This document shows positions 1 through 5,171 of a stretch of 5,171 nt of DNA, piece by piece (position 1 is the first letter of the stretch; each line of letters opens with the position of its first letter). Source of the stretch: Gammaproteobacteria bacterium (GTDB taxonomy: Bacteria > Pseudomonadota > Gammaproteobacteria > SZUA-229); assembly GCA_030641945.1 (NCBI GenBank), contig DAOWLL010000169.1, forward strand, positions 1-5,171. Reading direction: 5' to 3'. Both the position numbers and the translations under genes were made by a program. The notes under the pieces were generated by a model. The model had not been told where the DNA came from and ran no database searches. It saw only the letters and a list, made by a program, of their open reading frames with translations.

Positions 1-11
1 ATTAACCGCGT

Positions 12-37
12 GGTGCAATACGCTTCGCTATTGCACC
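12..37. repeat. Short perfect palindrome, REP-like
   Basis: GGTGCAATA (12-20) is the exact reverse complement of TATTGCACC (29-37), so this is a 9-bp stem. The centre is CGCTTCGC, in which GC/GC (22-23 with 27-28) can add two pairs. No T-run follows on either strand, so it is not a standard intrinsic terminator. From memory, near-identical palindromes with a CGAAGCG-type centre are scattered between genes in many gammaproteobacterial genomes and resemble REP sequences mobilised by RAYT transposases. Membership in a repeat family is inference, because only one copy is present here. Confidence 0.6.
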
Positions 38-74
38 CTACGTCTCTGGATGCCAGCAAGGAACAGGACATATG

Positions 75-156
75 TCCACAGATAAACGCAGATGAACACG
101 GATAAAAGCGTTTTTAAGTTTCTAAATATCTGCGTTCATCTGTGTTCATCTGTGGA
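75..156. repeat. Inverted pair of 10-bp-period repeat arms
   Basis: The left arm (75-102) consists of three degenerate 10-bp units of the type CAGATGAACG, starting at 79, 89 and 99. The right arm (129-156) is its reverse complement, matching at 24 of 28 positions, separated by 26 bp of AT-rich sequence. A transcript could fold into a long imperfect hairpin. Similar CACAGATGAACGCAGAT-type sequences are familiar to me from intergenic regions of environmental proteobacteria, but I cannot name a formal family. No coding potential or transposase is associated with it. Confidence 0.75.
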
Positions 157-170
157 TGTTGTTGTTAAAC

Positions 171-189
171 ATTTGCGTTCATTTGCGGG
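171..189. repeat. Extra degenerate copy of the 10-bp unit
   Basis: ATTTGCG occurs at 171-177 and again at 181-187, exactly 10 bp apart. The intervening TTC makes the unit TTTGCGTTCA, which closely resembles the TGCGTTCATC unit of the right arm at 131-140. It appears to be a decayed or variant further copy in the same orientation as that right arm. Confidence 0.45.
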
Positions 190-218
190 GGCCGTGTAGC
201 GGCAGGCGGACAAATATT

Positions 219-279
219 CCCTGTGTGGTCAGGGTGTTATCATGGGTCTAGCCACTGTATTTGCGGAAGACCCTTTTTT
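219..279 (+). terminator. Two hairpins with T-run; possible sRNA 3' end
   Basis: The second hairpin has stem GGGTCT (244-249) with AGACCC (268-273), and is followed at once by six T residues (274-279). This is the form of a Rho-independent terminator reading on the plus strand. The loop of 18 nt is long for one. An additional perfect hairpin, CCCTG (219-223) with CAGGG (230-234) and a 6-nt loop, lies just upstream. There is no plus-strand gene in this window to be terminated, so it could end an unseen upstream transcript or a small RNA. The T-run overlaps the first two plus-strand bases of the bioC stop codon (278-280). On the minus strand no T-run follows the stem, so it is not an ordinary bioC terminator. 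Confidence 0.45.
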
Positions 280-1132
280 ATAAGTTCGTTATATTTACAC
301 GCAACTCATTCTTTTCCAGTTGGCCGGCAGCCAGCTTCCATGCATGCCCATAGACCACCTCGTAACTGGCGGGTAACAGGCCATCTACCCGATAGACATC
401 ATAAGCCTGCCTTAATTTTGACAGCATCGCTGGTGTAGTCAGGCTCGCCCTGCCCCCTTCGGCCGTTGCATTTGCGCCAATGGCGCGTAAATCCGCCATC
501 AGTTTGTCGACATTCTGATAATTCACCGTGATGGTTTCAGCCTCCATCACCGGGTCGGCAAATCCCGCCTGTAACAGCCCATCACCGACATCATGCATAT
601 CTGTAAACTGATTGACATGCACAGCATCGTCAATCTGTCGCCAGCATGACCGTAGCTGTTTCAGCGTATCCGGACCAAAAGTCGTAAACATCAACAGACC
701 ACCGGGTTTAAGCACACGCAATAAATCCTGCATGGTCGCTGGCAGATCATTGCACCACTGCAGGGTCAGACTGGAAAATATCAGGTCAAAACTGTTGTCA
801 CCAAATGGCAGCTGCTCGAGGTCGGCGCAAACCAGCTGCGGCTTGCGCAGCAAGCTTCCATGACCCAATGCTTTTGCCAGCATGCGTTCAGACAGGTCAA
901 GCGCAACCATGCGTGACTTTTTATAGCGCTTCAACAGCGGCGCGACCGCTTCACCGGTTCCGACACCCGCATCCAGGATCAGCTGTGGTGACAGCTTGAT
1001 ATATTCGAGCTTCTCCAGCAGCCGGCTGCATACTTCTTTTTGCAGCACCGCTGCTTCATCGTAGCTGTCCGCCGCACGATCAAACGCTCGTCGAATTTTC
1101 TGTTTACTGATAGTTTGCTGTGCAATCGACAT
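278..1132 (-). CDS. bioC: Malonyl-ACP O-methyltransferase BioC
   Basis: This 284-residue class I SAM-dependent methyltransferase methylates the free carboxyl of malonyl-ACP. That lets fatty acid synthesis elongate the product toward pimeloyl-ACP for biotin. The SAM-binding motif I is LDAGVGTG at 53-60, the acidic residue ending strand 2 is D79 in VALDLSERML, and CADLEQLPF (102-110) follows. FDLIFSSLTLQWC (115-127) and RVLKPGGLLMFTTFGPDTL (139-157) are characteristic of BioC. The N-terminal RRAFDRAADSYD (14-25) is also typical and supports the chosen ATG. The protein is slightly longer than E. coli BioC (251), mainly through a C-terminal tail after about residue 265. It lies 3 bp after the bioH stop, with only a weak AGG before the start, so translation is probably coupled to bioH. 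The usual downstream partner bioD is not present. Confidence 0.95.
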   Translation of the reverse strand: MSIAQQTISKQKIRRAFDRAADSYDEAAVLQKEVCSRLLEKLEYIKLSPQLILDAGVGTGEAVAPLLKRYKKSRMVALDLSERMLAKALGHGSLLRKPQLVCADLEQLPFGDNSFDLIFSSLTLQWCNDLPATMQDLLRVLKPGGLLMFTTFGPDTLKQLRSCWRQIDDAVHVNQFTDMHDVGDGLLQAGFADPVMEAETITVNYQNVDKLMADLRAIGANATAEGGRASLTTPAMLSKLRQAYDVYRVDGLLPASYEVVYGHAWKLAAGQLEKNELRVNITNL

Positions 1133-1135
1133 GAC

Positions 1136-1882
1136 CTATAACCGTTTTGCTGCCTGCTCCAGTGAATCCACAAACGCATCTGGATGCGAGATAAATGGCG
1201 CATGGCCTGCAGCTGCGAGAATTTGAATATCAGCGTTTGACGACATCTGTTTTAATGAATCAGCCAGCTCAAGCGGAACCAGCGCATCCTTTTCACCTAA
1301 CAGCCAGGTTACGGGACATTCCAGCTGCTGTACCGCTCCAGTCAGGTCAGTCCTGGACAATATCTTCAAACCGGCAAACAGGGCTTCGATCCTGGGCAGC
1401 CCGCGCTCATCGATTGCACGCTGTAATTCCCTGATAGTTCGCATCGAAGTATCTGTACCACGTACCTGCAGCGCCAGGAAGCGCCGGATAGTTTTAACCC
1501 TGTCCTGCTCCAGGGATGATGCAAATTGTTCAAATACACTGGCTTCAATCGCGGTTTGCCAGTCACTGTCCTGGACAAACTTTGGGTTTGTTGCAAGCTG
1601 AAACAGGCCGGATACTTTTTCCGGGTAACGTTGAGCCAGTTTCAATGAGACCAGCCCACCAAGCGACCAGCCAACCAGCAATACCGGACGAGTAATCTGT
1701 TGTGCGACATGCTCGACATATTCATCAAGTGTTCCAGCATCAACATCAACGCTGGCGCCATATCCTGGCAAATCGATGCATAAGGGCTTAATCCAGCCGG
1801 GTAATTGATGCAGACAGGGCTGCCACACCGCGCTGTTCATCGCCCAGCCGTGTATGAATACACTATCGATTTTCACGGACAA
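1136..1882 (-). CDS. bioH: Pimeloyl-ACP methyl ester carboxylesterase BioH
   Basis: This 248-residue alpha/beta hydrolase removes the methyl group from pimeloyl-ACP methyl ester. That ends the BioC-started elongation and gives pimeloyl-ACP to BioF. The nucleophile is S73 in GWSLGG (71-76), the acid is D199 in GEKDALVP, and the base is H227 in GHAPFISHP. The oxyanion-region HGW is at 11-13. RFLALQ (134-139) in the cap domain and APFISHP (228-234) are close to E. coli BioH (256 residues). The start is unusual: the codon at 1882-1880 is TTG, immediately preceded by an in-frame TAA. An AGG lies 9 nt upstream, which favours it. GTG at 1876-1874 is an alternative that removes two residues. It heads a two-gene unit with bioC and is divergent from plsY. 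Confidence 0.94.
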   Translation of the reverse strand: MSVKIDSVFIHGWAMNSAVWQPCLHQLPGWIKPLCIDLPGYGASVDVDAGTLDEYVEHVAQQITRPVLLVGWSLGGLVSLKLAQRYPEKVSGLFQLATNPKFVQDSDWQTAIEASVFEQFASSLEQDRVKTIRRFLALQVRGTDTSMRTIRELQRAIDERGLPRIEALFAGLKILSRTDLTGAVQQLECPVTWLLGEKDALVPLELADSLKQMSSNADIQILAAAGHAPFISHPDAFVDSLEQAAKRL

Positions 1883-1894
1883 TTAACCACACCT

Positions 1895-1943
1895 GTTGTA
1901 TGCTTGCCGCCTGTTTGATTCAATGCAGGCTTATATGTATCTT
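1895..1943. promoter_or_regulatory. Possible divergent promoters for bioHC and plsY
   Basis: In the 66-bp gap, the minus strand shows TTGAAT (1923-1918), a 17-bp spacer and TACAAC (1900-1895), each 4 of 6 to consensus, pointing to bioH. The plus strand shows TTGATT (1915-1920), a 17-bp spacer and TATCTT (1938-1943), pointing to plsY. The two -35-like boxes overlap, so the promoters would compete. Both predicted start sites lie very close to their start codons, giving very short or leaderless mRNAs. These are weak matches. No BirA-type operator was recognised. Confidence 0.25.
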
Positions 1944-1948
1944 TCAGC

Positions 1949-2560
1949 ATGAATTTTGAAATCCATTATTTAATCTTTGCCCTGGCTGGCTACCTGGTCG
2001 GCTCGGTTTCAACAGCAATCATCACCTGCAAGCTTATGGGGCTTGAGGATCCACGCAGCGTTGGATCAAATAATCCCGGTGCAACCAATGTGCTCAGACA
2101 TGGCGGCAAAATGGCGGCCATTATTACCTTAATTGGTGACATGTTGAAGGGTCTGATTCCAGTCATGGTGGTTACGATGATTGAACCGGCAGCAGCAGCT
2201 GTTGCGCTAACCGGGCTTGGCGCTTTCCTGGGTCATATTTTCCCAGTTTACTATGGATTCAAGGGCGGCAAGGGCGTCGCCACTTTTTATGGCGTGCTGC
2301 TAGGCTTCAGCTGGATTGCAGGACTGGCGACGCTCGTAATCTGGCTGCTGAGTGCGTTTGTATCAAAACTATCATCGCTGTCAGCACTGGTTTCTGCATT
2401 AAGCGCACCTTTTATTTTATGGCTCTTGAGCCACTCGCCTGAATTAACCGTTACCCTTGGCTTAATGACTGCACTGCTGTTCTGGCGCCACCGCAGTAAT
2501 GTTCGAAACATTATCCAGGGCAAGGAACACAGGATCGGCGTCAAAAAGCAATCAGAATAA
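1949..2560 (+). CDS. plsY: Glycerol-3-phosphate acyltransferase PlsY
   Basis: This 203-residue inner-membrane enzyme transfers an acyl group from acyl-phosphate, made by PlsX, to glycerol-3-phosphate. The product is lysophosphatidic acid, the first phospholipid intermediate. The three conserved PlsY blocks are present: SVGSNNPGATNVLR (37-50), GHIFPVYYGFKGGKGVAT (95-112, with the phosphate-binding GGKG), and a C-terminal block with N184, N187 and E193 (about 178-197). Hydrophobic segments at about 5-27, 56-80, 83-103, 115-137 and 145-175 agree with the family's multi-pass topology. Length is normal. The ATG has no clear Shine-Dalgarno sequence upstream. The gene converges on tsaD with four bases between stops, a neighbour relationship known from other gammaproteobacteria such as Pseudomonas. 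Confidence 0.95.
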   Translation: MNFEIHYLIFALAGYLVGSVSTAIITCKLMGLEDPRSVGSNNPGATNVLRHGGKMAAIITLIGDMLKGLIPVMVVTMIEPAAAAVALTGLGAFLGHIFPVYYGFKGGKGVATFYGVLLGFSWIAGLATLVIWLLSAFVSKLSSLSALVSALSAPFILWLLSHSPELTVTLGLMTALLFWRHRSNVRNIIQGKEHRIGVKKQSE

Positions 2561-2564
2561 AGGC

Positions 2565-3599
2565 CTACTGCTTCACAACAGGCAGCAAATCTTCCATTGG
2601 CCAGCGCGCCCTGGCATCAATATCCAGAGGCTGGGATTGTCCTGCCAGAAGCCGTAAACAGCCGGCATATGCAATCATGGCGCCGTTATCGGTACAGAAT
2701 TCAAGCCGCGGAAAGCTGACACTGAATTGATGTTTTTTCGCCATCTGCTGCAGGCGTTGACGTAAACGCTGATTGGCACCCACCCCGCCGGCAACAACCA
2801 GCCGACGACATTCGGTCTGATCAAGCGCGCGTCTGCATTTAATCAGCAGGGTTTCAACCACGGCCTCCTCAAACGCACATGCGATATCAGCACGAAGCTG
2901 CTCCGTGTCTTGCCTGTCTTGTTGATTCTGCACCCAGGTATTCAGTGCAAAAGTCTTCAGCCCACTGAAACTGAAATCAAGGCCCGGGCGGTCCGTCATT
3001 GGCCGCGGAAACCTGAAGGCATCGGTACGCCCTGTTTCAGCCAGTTTGGCCAGCACCGGCCCACCCGGGTAGCCCAGGCCCATCATCTTTGCAGTTTTAT
3101 CAAACGCCTCACCAGCGGCATCATCCAGGCTCTGGCCAATAACCTCATAACGTCCAATCGCCTTCACCTGGGCCAGTAATGTGTGGCCTCCTGATACCAG
3201 CAATGCCACAAACGGAAATTCCGGCGCCCCGGCTTCGAGCAACGGTGCGAGCAAGTGACCTTCCATGTGGTGCACCTCAACCGCAGGTATAGCCAGCGCC
3301 CATGCCAGGCTCCTGGCAACAGAAGCCCCCGACATCAATGCACCGATCAGTCCCGGCCCTGCTGTATAGGCAATGCCATCGAGCTGGTGCTGGCTGATTC
3401 CTGCCTGTTCCAGTACGTTTTCAGCCAGGGGCAGCAGGTAACGAATATGGTCACGCGATGCCAGTTCCGGCACGACACCGCCATATTCAGCGTGAACCTT
3501 GACCTGGCTGTGCAAAACGTGTGCAAGCAGCCCGTGCTCGCTGTCATAGACAGCCAGCCCGGTTTCATCACAGGAGCTTTCGATGCCAAGCACAATCAT
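2565..3599 (-). CDS. tsaD: tRNA t6A threonylcarbamoyltransferase subunit TsaD
   Basis: This 344-residue cytoplasmic Kae1/Qri7-family protein works with TsaB and TsaE. It transfers threonylcarbamoyl from TsaC-made threonylcarbamoyl-AMP to A37 of tRNAs that read ANN codons. The N-terminal [16 protein letters not shown] (4-19) is the family signature. The metal ligands are H111 and H115 in HHMEGH and D304 in [13 protein letters not shown] (136-140), [10 protein letters not shown] (159-168), GYPGGP (176-181), FSFSGLKT (209-216) and VAGGVGAN (269-276) form the ASKHA nucleotide-binding fold. Length is close to E. coli TsaD (337). The ATG start fits the family exactly, although the preceding TTTATATTTA has no Shine-Dalgarno sequence. 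It is divergent from rpsU, as in E. coli. Confidence 0.97.
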   Translation of the reverse strand: MIVLGIESSCDETGLAVYDSEHGLLAHVLHSQVKVHAEYGGVVPELASRDHIRYLLPLAENVLEQAGISQHQLDGIAYTAGPGLIGALMSGASVARSLAWALAIPAVEVHHMEGHLLAPLLEAGAPEFPFVALLVSGGHTLLAQVKAIGRYEVIGQSLDDAAGEAFDKTAKMMGLGYPGGPVLAKLAETGRTDAFRFPRPMTDRPGLDFSFSGLKTFALNTWVQNQQDRQDTEQLRADIACAFEEAVVETLLIKCRRALDQTECRRLVVAGGVGANQRLRQRLQQMAKKHQFSVSFPRLEFCTDNGAMIAYAGCLRLLAGQSQPLDIDARARWPMEDLLPVVKQ

Positions 3600-3641
3600 T
3601 AAATATAAATCTGTGTATTTTTGGTCGCGTGTTTTCGGGTT

Positions 3642-3671
3642 TTGTCACTTCGGCACAAAGTGATATATAAT
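3642..3671 (+). promoter_or_regulatory. Sigma70-type promoter of rpsU with internal dyad
   Basis: TTGTCA (3642-3647, 5 of 6 to consensus) is followed by an 18-bp spacer and a perfect TATAAT (3666-3671). Transcription would begin near 3678, giving a leader of about 70 nt. A perfect dyad, TCACTT (3645-3650) with AAGTGA (3658-3663) and 7 bp between, overlaps the end of the -35 box and fills the spacer. That is a plausible operator position. The AT-rich -10 also reads TATTAT (3672-3667) on the minus strand, so it might serve tsaD too, but I see no matching minus-strand -35. Confidence 0.75.
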
Positions 3672-3681
3672 ACTCTGCTTG

Positions 3682-3727
3682 CCGCGCTATTTGCGGGGAT
3701 TTATACAGATTGCGCCCGTAACCGGGC
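3682..3727 (+). promoter_or_regulatory. Structured 5' leader of rpsU
   Basis: Two small hairpins fit the predicted leader. CCGC (3682-3685) pairs with GCGG (3693-3696). GCCCG (3714-3718) pairs perfectly with CGGGC (3723-3727) around a TAAC tetraloop. The second ends 6 nt before the AGGA Shine-Dalgarno (3734-3737), which itself is 10 nt from the ATG. This could affect ribosome loading or be a bS21 autoregulatory site. Function is inference; the base pairing is seen directly. Confidence 0.4.
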
Positions 3728-3747
3728 AGATTCAGGAAATTATTTAT

Positions 3748-3978
3748 ATGCCAGCAATTCGAGTTAAAGAAAACGAACCTTTTGACGTTGCCCTGCGCCG
3801 TTTCAAACGTTCCTGCGAAAAAGCCGGTGTACTCACTGAAGTACGCCGTCGCGAAGCTTATGAGAAGCCCACCGCTGAACGTAAACGCAAGGCTGCCGCC
3901 GCTGTGAAAAGACATCTGAAAAAGCTGTCCAAAGAACGCGGTCGCATGGCTCGCTCTCCTCACCAGCGCAGACGCTAA
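3748..3978 (+). CDS. rpsU: 30S ribosomal protein bS21
   Basis: This 76-residue, strongly basic protein of the 30S subunit sits near the platform and the anti-Shine-Dalgarno region and helps translation initiation. Residues 1-48 ([19 protein letters not shown], then [22 protein letters not shown]) closely follow E. coli bS21. The tail, ending HQRRR, is about five residues longer than the 71-residue E. coli protein. The reading frame is open upstream to 3679, but the ATG at 3748 is correct: it matches the family N-terminus and has AGGA at 3734-3737. It is the first gene of an operon with the YqeY-type gene. dnaG and rpoD, its usual operon partners, do not follow in this window. Confidence 0.97.
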   Translation: MPAIRVKENEPFDVALRRFKRSCEKAGVLTEVRRREAYEKPTAERKRKAAAAVKRHLKKLSKERGRMARSPHQRRR

Positions 3979-3993
3979 ACTCAGACTTTCCCC

Positions 3994-4443
3994 ATGAGTA
4001 GCGCCCTGCAAGACCAGATCCAGGACGCCATGAAAACCGCCATGAAAGGCGGTGATAAAGCGCGCCTGGCGGTTATTCGCCTGATGATGTCAGCGATGAA
4101 GCAGATCGAAGTCGATGAGCGTATCGAACTCGATGATAATCGCGTTCTCGGCATCCTCGACAAGATGGTGAAACAGCGGCGCGAGTCGATAAGCCTGTTT
4201 AAAAGCGGTGATCGCAACGATCTTGCCGAGAAAGAACAGGCAGAGATCGATGTGATTTCAGACTACCTGCCGCAAGCACTGAGTGAAGCAGAAGTCGAAA
4301 CCATCATCAATAATGCCATCAGTGAAACCGGTGCCGCATCGATGAAAGACATGGGCAAGGTGATGGGCATCGTTAAACCCCAGATTACCGGCCGTGCTGA
4401 TGTGGGCGCGGTTAGTGGCAAGATCAAGTCATTACTTTCCTAA
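3994..4443 (+). CDS. GatB/YqeY domain-containing protein
   Basis: This 149-residue protein is a single GatB/YqeY domain, the family found free-standing in many bacteria and related to the tRNA-binding tail of the GatB amidotransferase subunit. Its exact role is not settled, though a link to tRNA or amidotransferase function is often assumed. The helical N-terminal half carries KQRRESISLFKSGDR (60-74) and EKEQAEIDVISDYLP (79-93). The C-terminal small helical domain carries MKDMGKVMGIVKPQITGRAD (117-136); all three are typical family blocks. It follows rpsU by 15 bp, as in Pseudomonas. The gap (ACTCAGACTTTCCCC) has no Shine-Dalgarno sequence, suggesting reinitiation after rpsU. Length is normal. 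Confidence 0.93.
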   Translation: MSSALQDQIQDAMKTAMKGGDKARLAVIRLMMSAMKQIEVDERIELDDNRVLGILDKMVKQRRESISLFKSGDRNDLAEKEQAEIDVISDYLPQALSEAEVETIINNAISETGAASMKDMGKVMGIVKPQITGRADVGAVSGKIKSLLS

Positions 4444-4449
4444 GACAGC

Positions 4450-4464
4450 GTTCTAACTCAGAAC
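4450..4464. repeat. Small hairpin after the yqeY-type gene
   Basis: GTTCT (4450-4454) pairs with AGAAC (4460-4464) around a 5-nt loop, directly after the stop codon. It is followed by A residues rather than T on the plus strand. It is therefore not a normal intrinsic terminator, though it could protect the 3' end of the rpsU transcript. Confidence 0.3.
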
Positions 4465-4475
4465 AAAAAAATTTC

Positions 4476-4619
4476 ACCGCAGAGACGCAGAGAATTATTC
4501 TACTGTTGTCATCTCGAACGTATGTGAGAGATCTCCCGAAACAGAGAAGGTTTTTCAAATCCCCGGATTGCTTCGAAAGGACAACATAATAAACCTCTGC
4601 GTCTCCGCGCCTCTGCGGT
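4476..4619. repeat. Outer CCGCAGAG inverted arms around an inner element
   Basis: The left arm ACCGCAGAG plus ACGCAGAG (4476-4492) is mirrored by CTCTGCGT (4595-4602), an 8-nt insert CTCCGCGC, and CTCTGCGGT (4611-4619). All 17 left-arm bases pair perfectly, with the insert as a bulge. The right arm therefore has one more 8-bp unit than the left. Between them lie an inner element with its own inverted ends (4504-4586) and a TTATT/AATAA pair (4495-4499 with 4588-4592). The CACCGCAGAGACGCAGAG motif is known to me as a common intergenic repeat in environmental bacteria. No coding potential was found. Confidence 0.75.
4504..4586. repeat. 83-bp GTCAT..TCGAA element with inverted ends
   Basis: TGTTGTCATCTCGAA (4504-4518) and the reverse complement of 4572-4586 agree at 13 of 15 bases. 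The interior contains ATGTGAGAGATCTCCCG with the 8-bp palindrome GAGATCTC (4528-4535), then a CAGAGAAGG segment. From memory this matches a widespread short repeat type (GTCATTTCGAACGAATGTGAG... ending in TTCGAAATGACA) seen in several bacterial groups. It carries no gene, so if mobile it would depend on an enzyme encoded elsewhere. Confidence 0.65.
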
Positions 4620-4634
4620 TTAACAATCAGTTAT

Positions 4635-4660
4635 CTTTGCGGCCTTTGCGCCTTTGCGGT
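4635..4660. repeat. Three tandem CTTTGCG units
   Basis: CTTTGCGGC (4635-4643), CTTTGCGC (4644-4651) and CTTTGCGGT (4652-4660) form a short tandem array of 9, 8 and 9 bp. The final CTTTGCGGT differs by only one base from the CTCTGCGGT that closes the outer arm at 4619. It looks like a variant of the same repeat type, here without a left partner in the window. The remaining 4661-4771, up to hemE, shows no gene and no clear promoter. Confidence 0.6.
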
Positions 4661-4771
4661 AATCAAATAATTCCACCTGTCATCCTTTGCACCTGGCGAC
4701 AGAAAGCTGTGTCTCAGTGACAAATTTATGTAGACTTCGACGTTCACAAAACTATTGCCCCTATCTGCATC

Positions 4772-5171
4772 ATGGCTGAACTGAAAAACGACCGCTTTAT
4801 TCGTGCATTGTTACGTCAACCCGTCGATAAAACCCCGATCTGGATCATGCGCCAGGCAGGCCGTTACCTGCCCGAATACCGCGAGGTACGCGCCAAAGCG
4901 GGCGATTTCATGACGCTTTGCAGCACACCCGAGCTTGCCTGTGAAGTCACCCTACAGCCGCTGCGCCGGTTTGATCTTGATGCCGCCATCCTGTTTTCAG
5001 ACATTCTGACCATCCCTGATGCGATGGGCCTGGGACTGTATTTTGAACAGGGTGAAGGTCCAAAATTCAAATCAACAATCAGTAATGCCCGGGATGTTGC
5101 CAATATTAGCGTACCCGATCCAGAGCAGGAGCTGGGTTATGTCATGGACGCAGTTCGGCTGATCAGAAAAG
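4772..5171 (+). CDS. hemE: Uroporphyrinogen decarboxylase HemE (partial)
   Basis: The first 133 codons are present and the gene continues beyond the right edge; the family is normally about 355 residues. HemE removes the four acetate carboxyls of uroporphyrinogen III to give coproporphyrinogen III in heme synthesis, in the cytoplasm and without a cofactor. [11 protein letters not shown] (26-36) is the family signature, with substrate-binding R27 and R31. [12 protein letters not shown] (75-86) contains the catalytic D77. The N-terminus [22 protein letters not shown] is nearly that of E. coli, fixing the ATG at 4772. No Shine-Dalgarno sequence and no convincing promoter were found before it. 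It is separated from the rpsU operon by repeats and probably has its own transcript. Confidence 0.96.
   Translation, partial: MAELKNDRFIRALLRQPVDKTPIWIMRQAGRYLPEYREVRAKAGDFMTLCSTPELACEVTLQPLRRFDLDAAILFSDILTIPDAMGLGLYFEQGEGPKFKSTISNARDVANISVPDPEQELGYVMDAVRLIRK

Noticed and set aside
223..438. Plus-strand open frame of 71 codons overlapping the end of bioC
   Set aside because: Mostly antisense to bioC, Cys/His-rich low-order translation, and interrupted by the likely terminator T-run at 274-279.
3255..3602. Plus-strand open frame of 115 codons opposite tsaD
   Set aside because: Antisense shadow of a highly conserved gene, with no family-like motifs in the translation.
3679..3747. Upstream extension of the rpsU frame by 23 codons
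   Set aside because: The start at 3679 is non-ATG (TTG-like), lies at the predicted transcription start, and the family N-terminus begins exactly at the ATG at 3748 with its own Shine-Dalgarno sequence.
3568..4011. Minus-strand open frame of 147 codons across the tsaD-rpsU gap and rpsU
   Set aside because: It lies opposite rpsU and its promoter, which are strongly supported. The predicted protein shows no recognisable domain and covers the regulatory region of two known genes.
4450..4471. Intrinsic terminator after the YqeY gene
   Set aside because: The hairpin is followed by A residues on the plus strand, and on the minus strand the T-run precedes the stem, so neither direction has the needed order.
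4476..4660. CRISPR array
   Set aside because: The units are 8-9 bp, contiguous and arranged in inverted arms. There are no unique spacers of regular length and no cas genes.
4864..5103. Minus-strand open frame of 79 codons
   Set aside because: Shadow of hemE, whose plus-strand reading matches the family across the whole stretch.

Overview
The window looks like chromosomal DNA from a free-living gammaproteobacterium of roughly balanced base composition. The evidence is close protein similarity, recalled from memory, to Escherichia coli and Pseudomonas versions of TsaD, bS21 and HemE, the divergent tsaD/rpsU arrangement typical of this class, and the BioH-BioC type of biotin synthesis. I cannot place it below class level. 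All seven genes are recognisable housekeeping genes. I see no phage, plasmid, defence, secretion or CRISPR genes.

Layout. Positions 1-277 hold no gene. They contain a short palindrome (12-37), an inverted pair of 10-bp-period repeats (75-156) with a further degenerate copy (171-187), and two hairpins ending in a plus-strand T-run (219-279). Then come bioC (278-1132) and bioH (1136-1882), a tight minus-strand pair 3 bp apart. A 66-bp divergent gap separates bioH from plsY (1949-2560, plus). plsY converges on tsaD (2565-3599, minus) with only 4 bp between the stop codons. A 148-bp divergent gap carries a strong sigma70-type promoter and a hairpin leader for rpsU (3748-3978, plus). This is followed 15 bp later by a GatB/YqeY-domain gene (3994-4443). 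Positions 4444-4771 hold no gene but contain a nested set of inverted repeats (4476-4619) and a tandem repeat (4635-4660). hemE begins at 4772 and runs off the right edge.

How the genes work together. BioC methylates malonyl-ACP to start pimeloyl synthesis for biotin, and BioH later removes the methyl group. PlsY makes the first phospholipid intermediate, lysophosphatidate. TsaD makes the t6A modification of ANN-decoding tRNAs, bS21 is part of the 30S subunit, and YqeY-like proteins are thought to act around tRNA or amidotransferase function. HemE is an early step of tetrapyrrole synthesis.

The plsY-tsaD-rpsU-yqeY core matches a widely conserved gammaproteobacterial block, but its usual neighbours (folB on one side, dnaG-rpoD on the other) are missing. 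bioHC stands on the left, and repeats followed by hemE on the right. The main points of interest are the repeat clusters at both ends, the promoter dyad and structured leader of rpsU, and the possible small RNA or terminator beside bioC. I did not find a convincing new multi-gene system.
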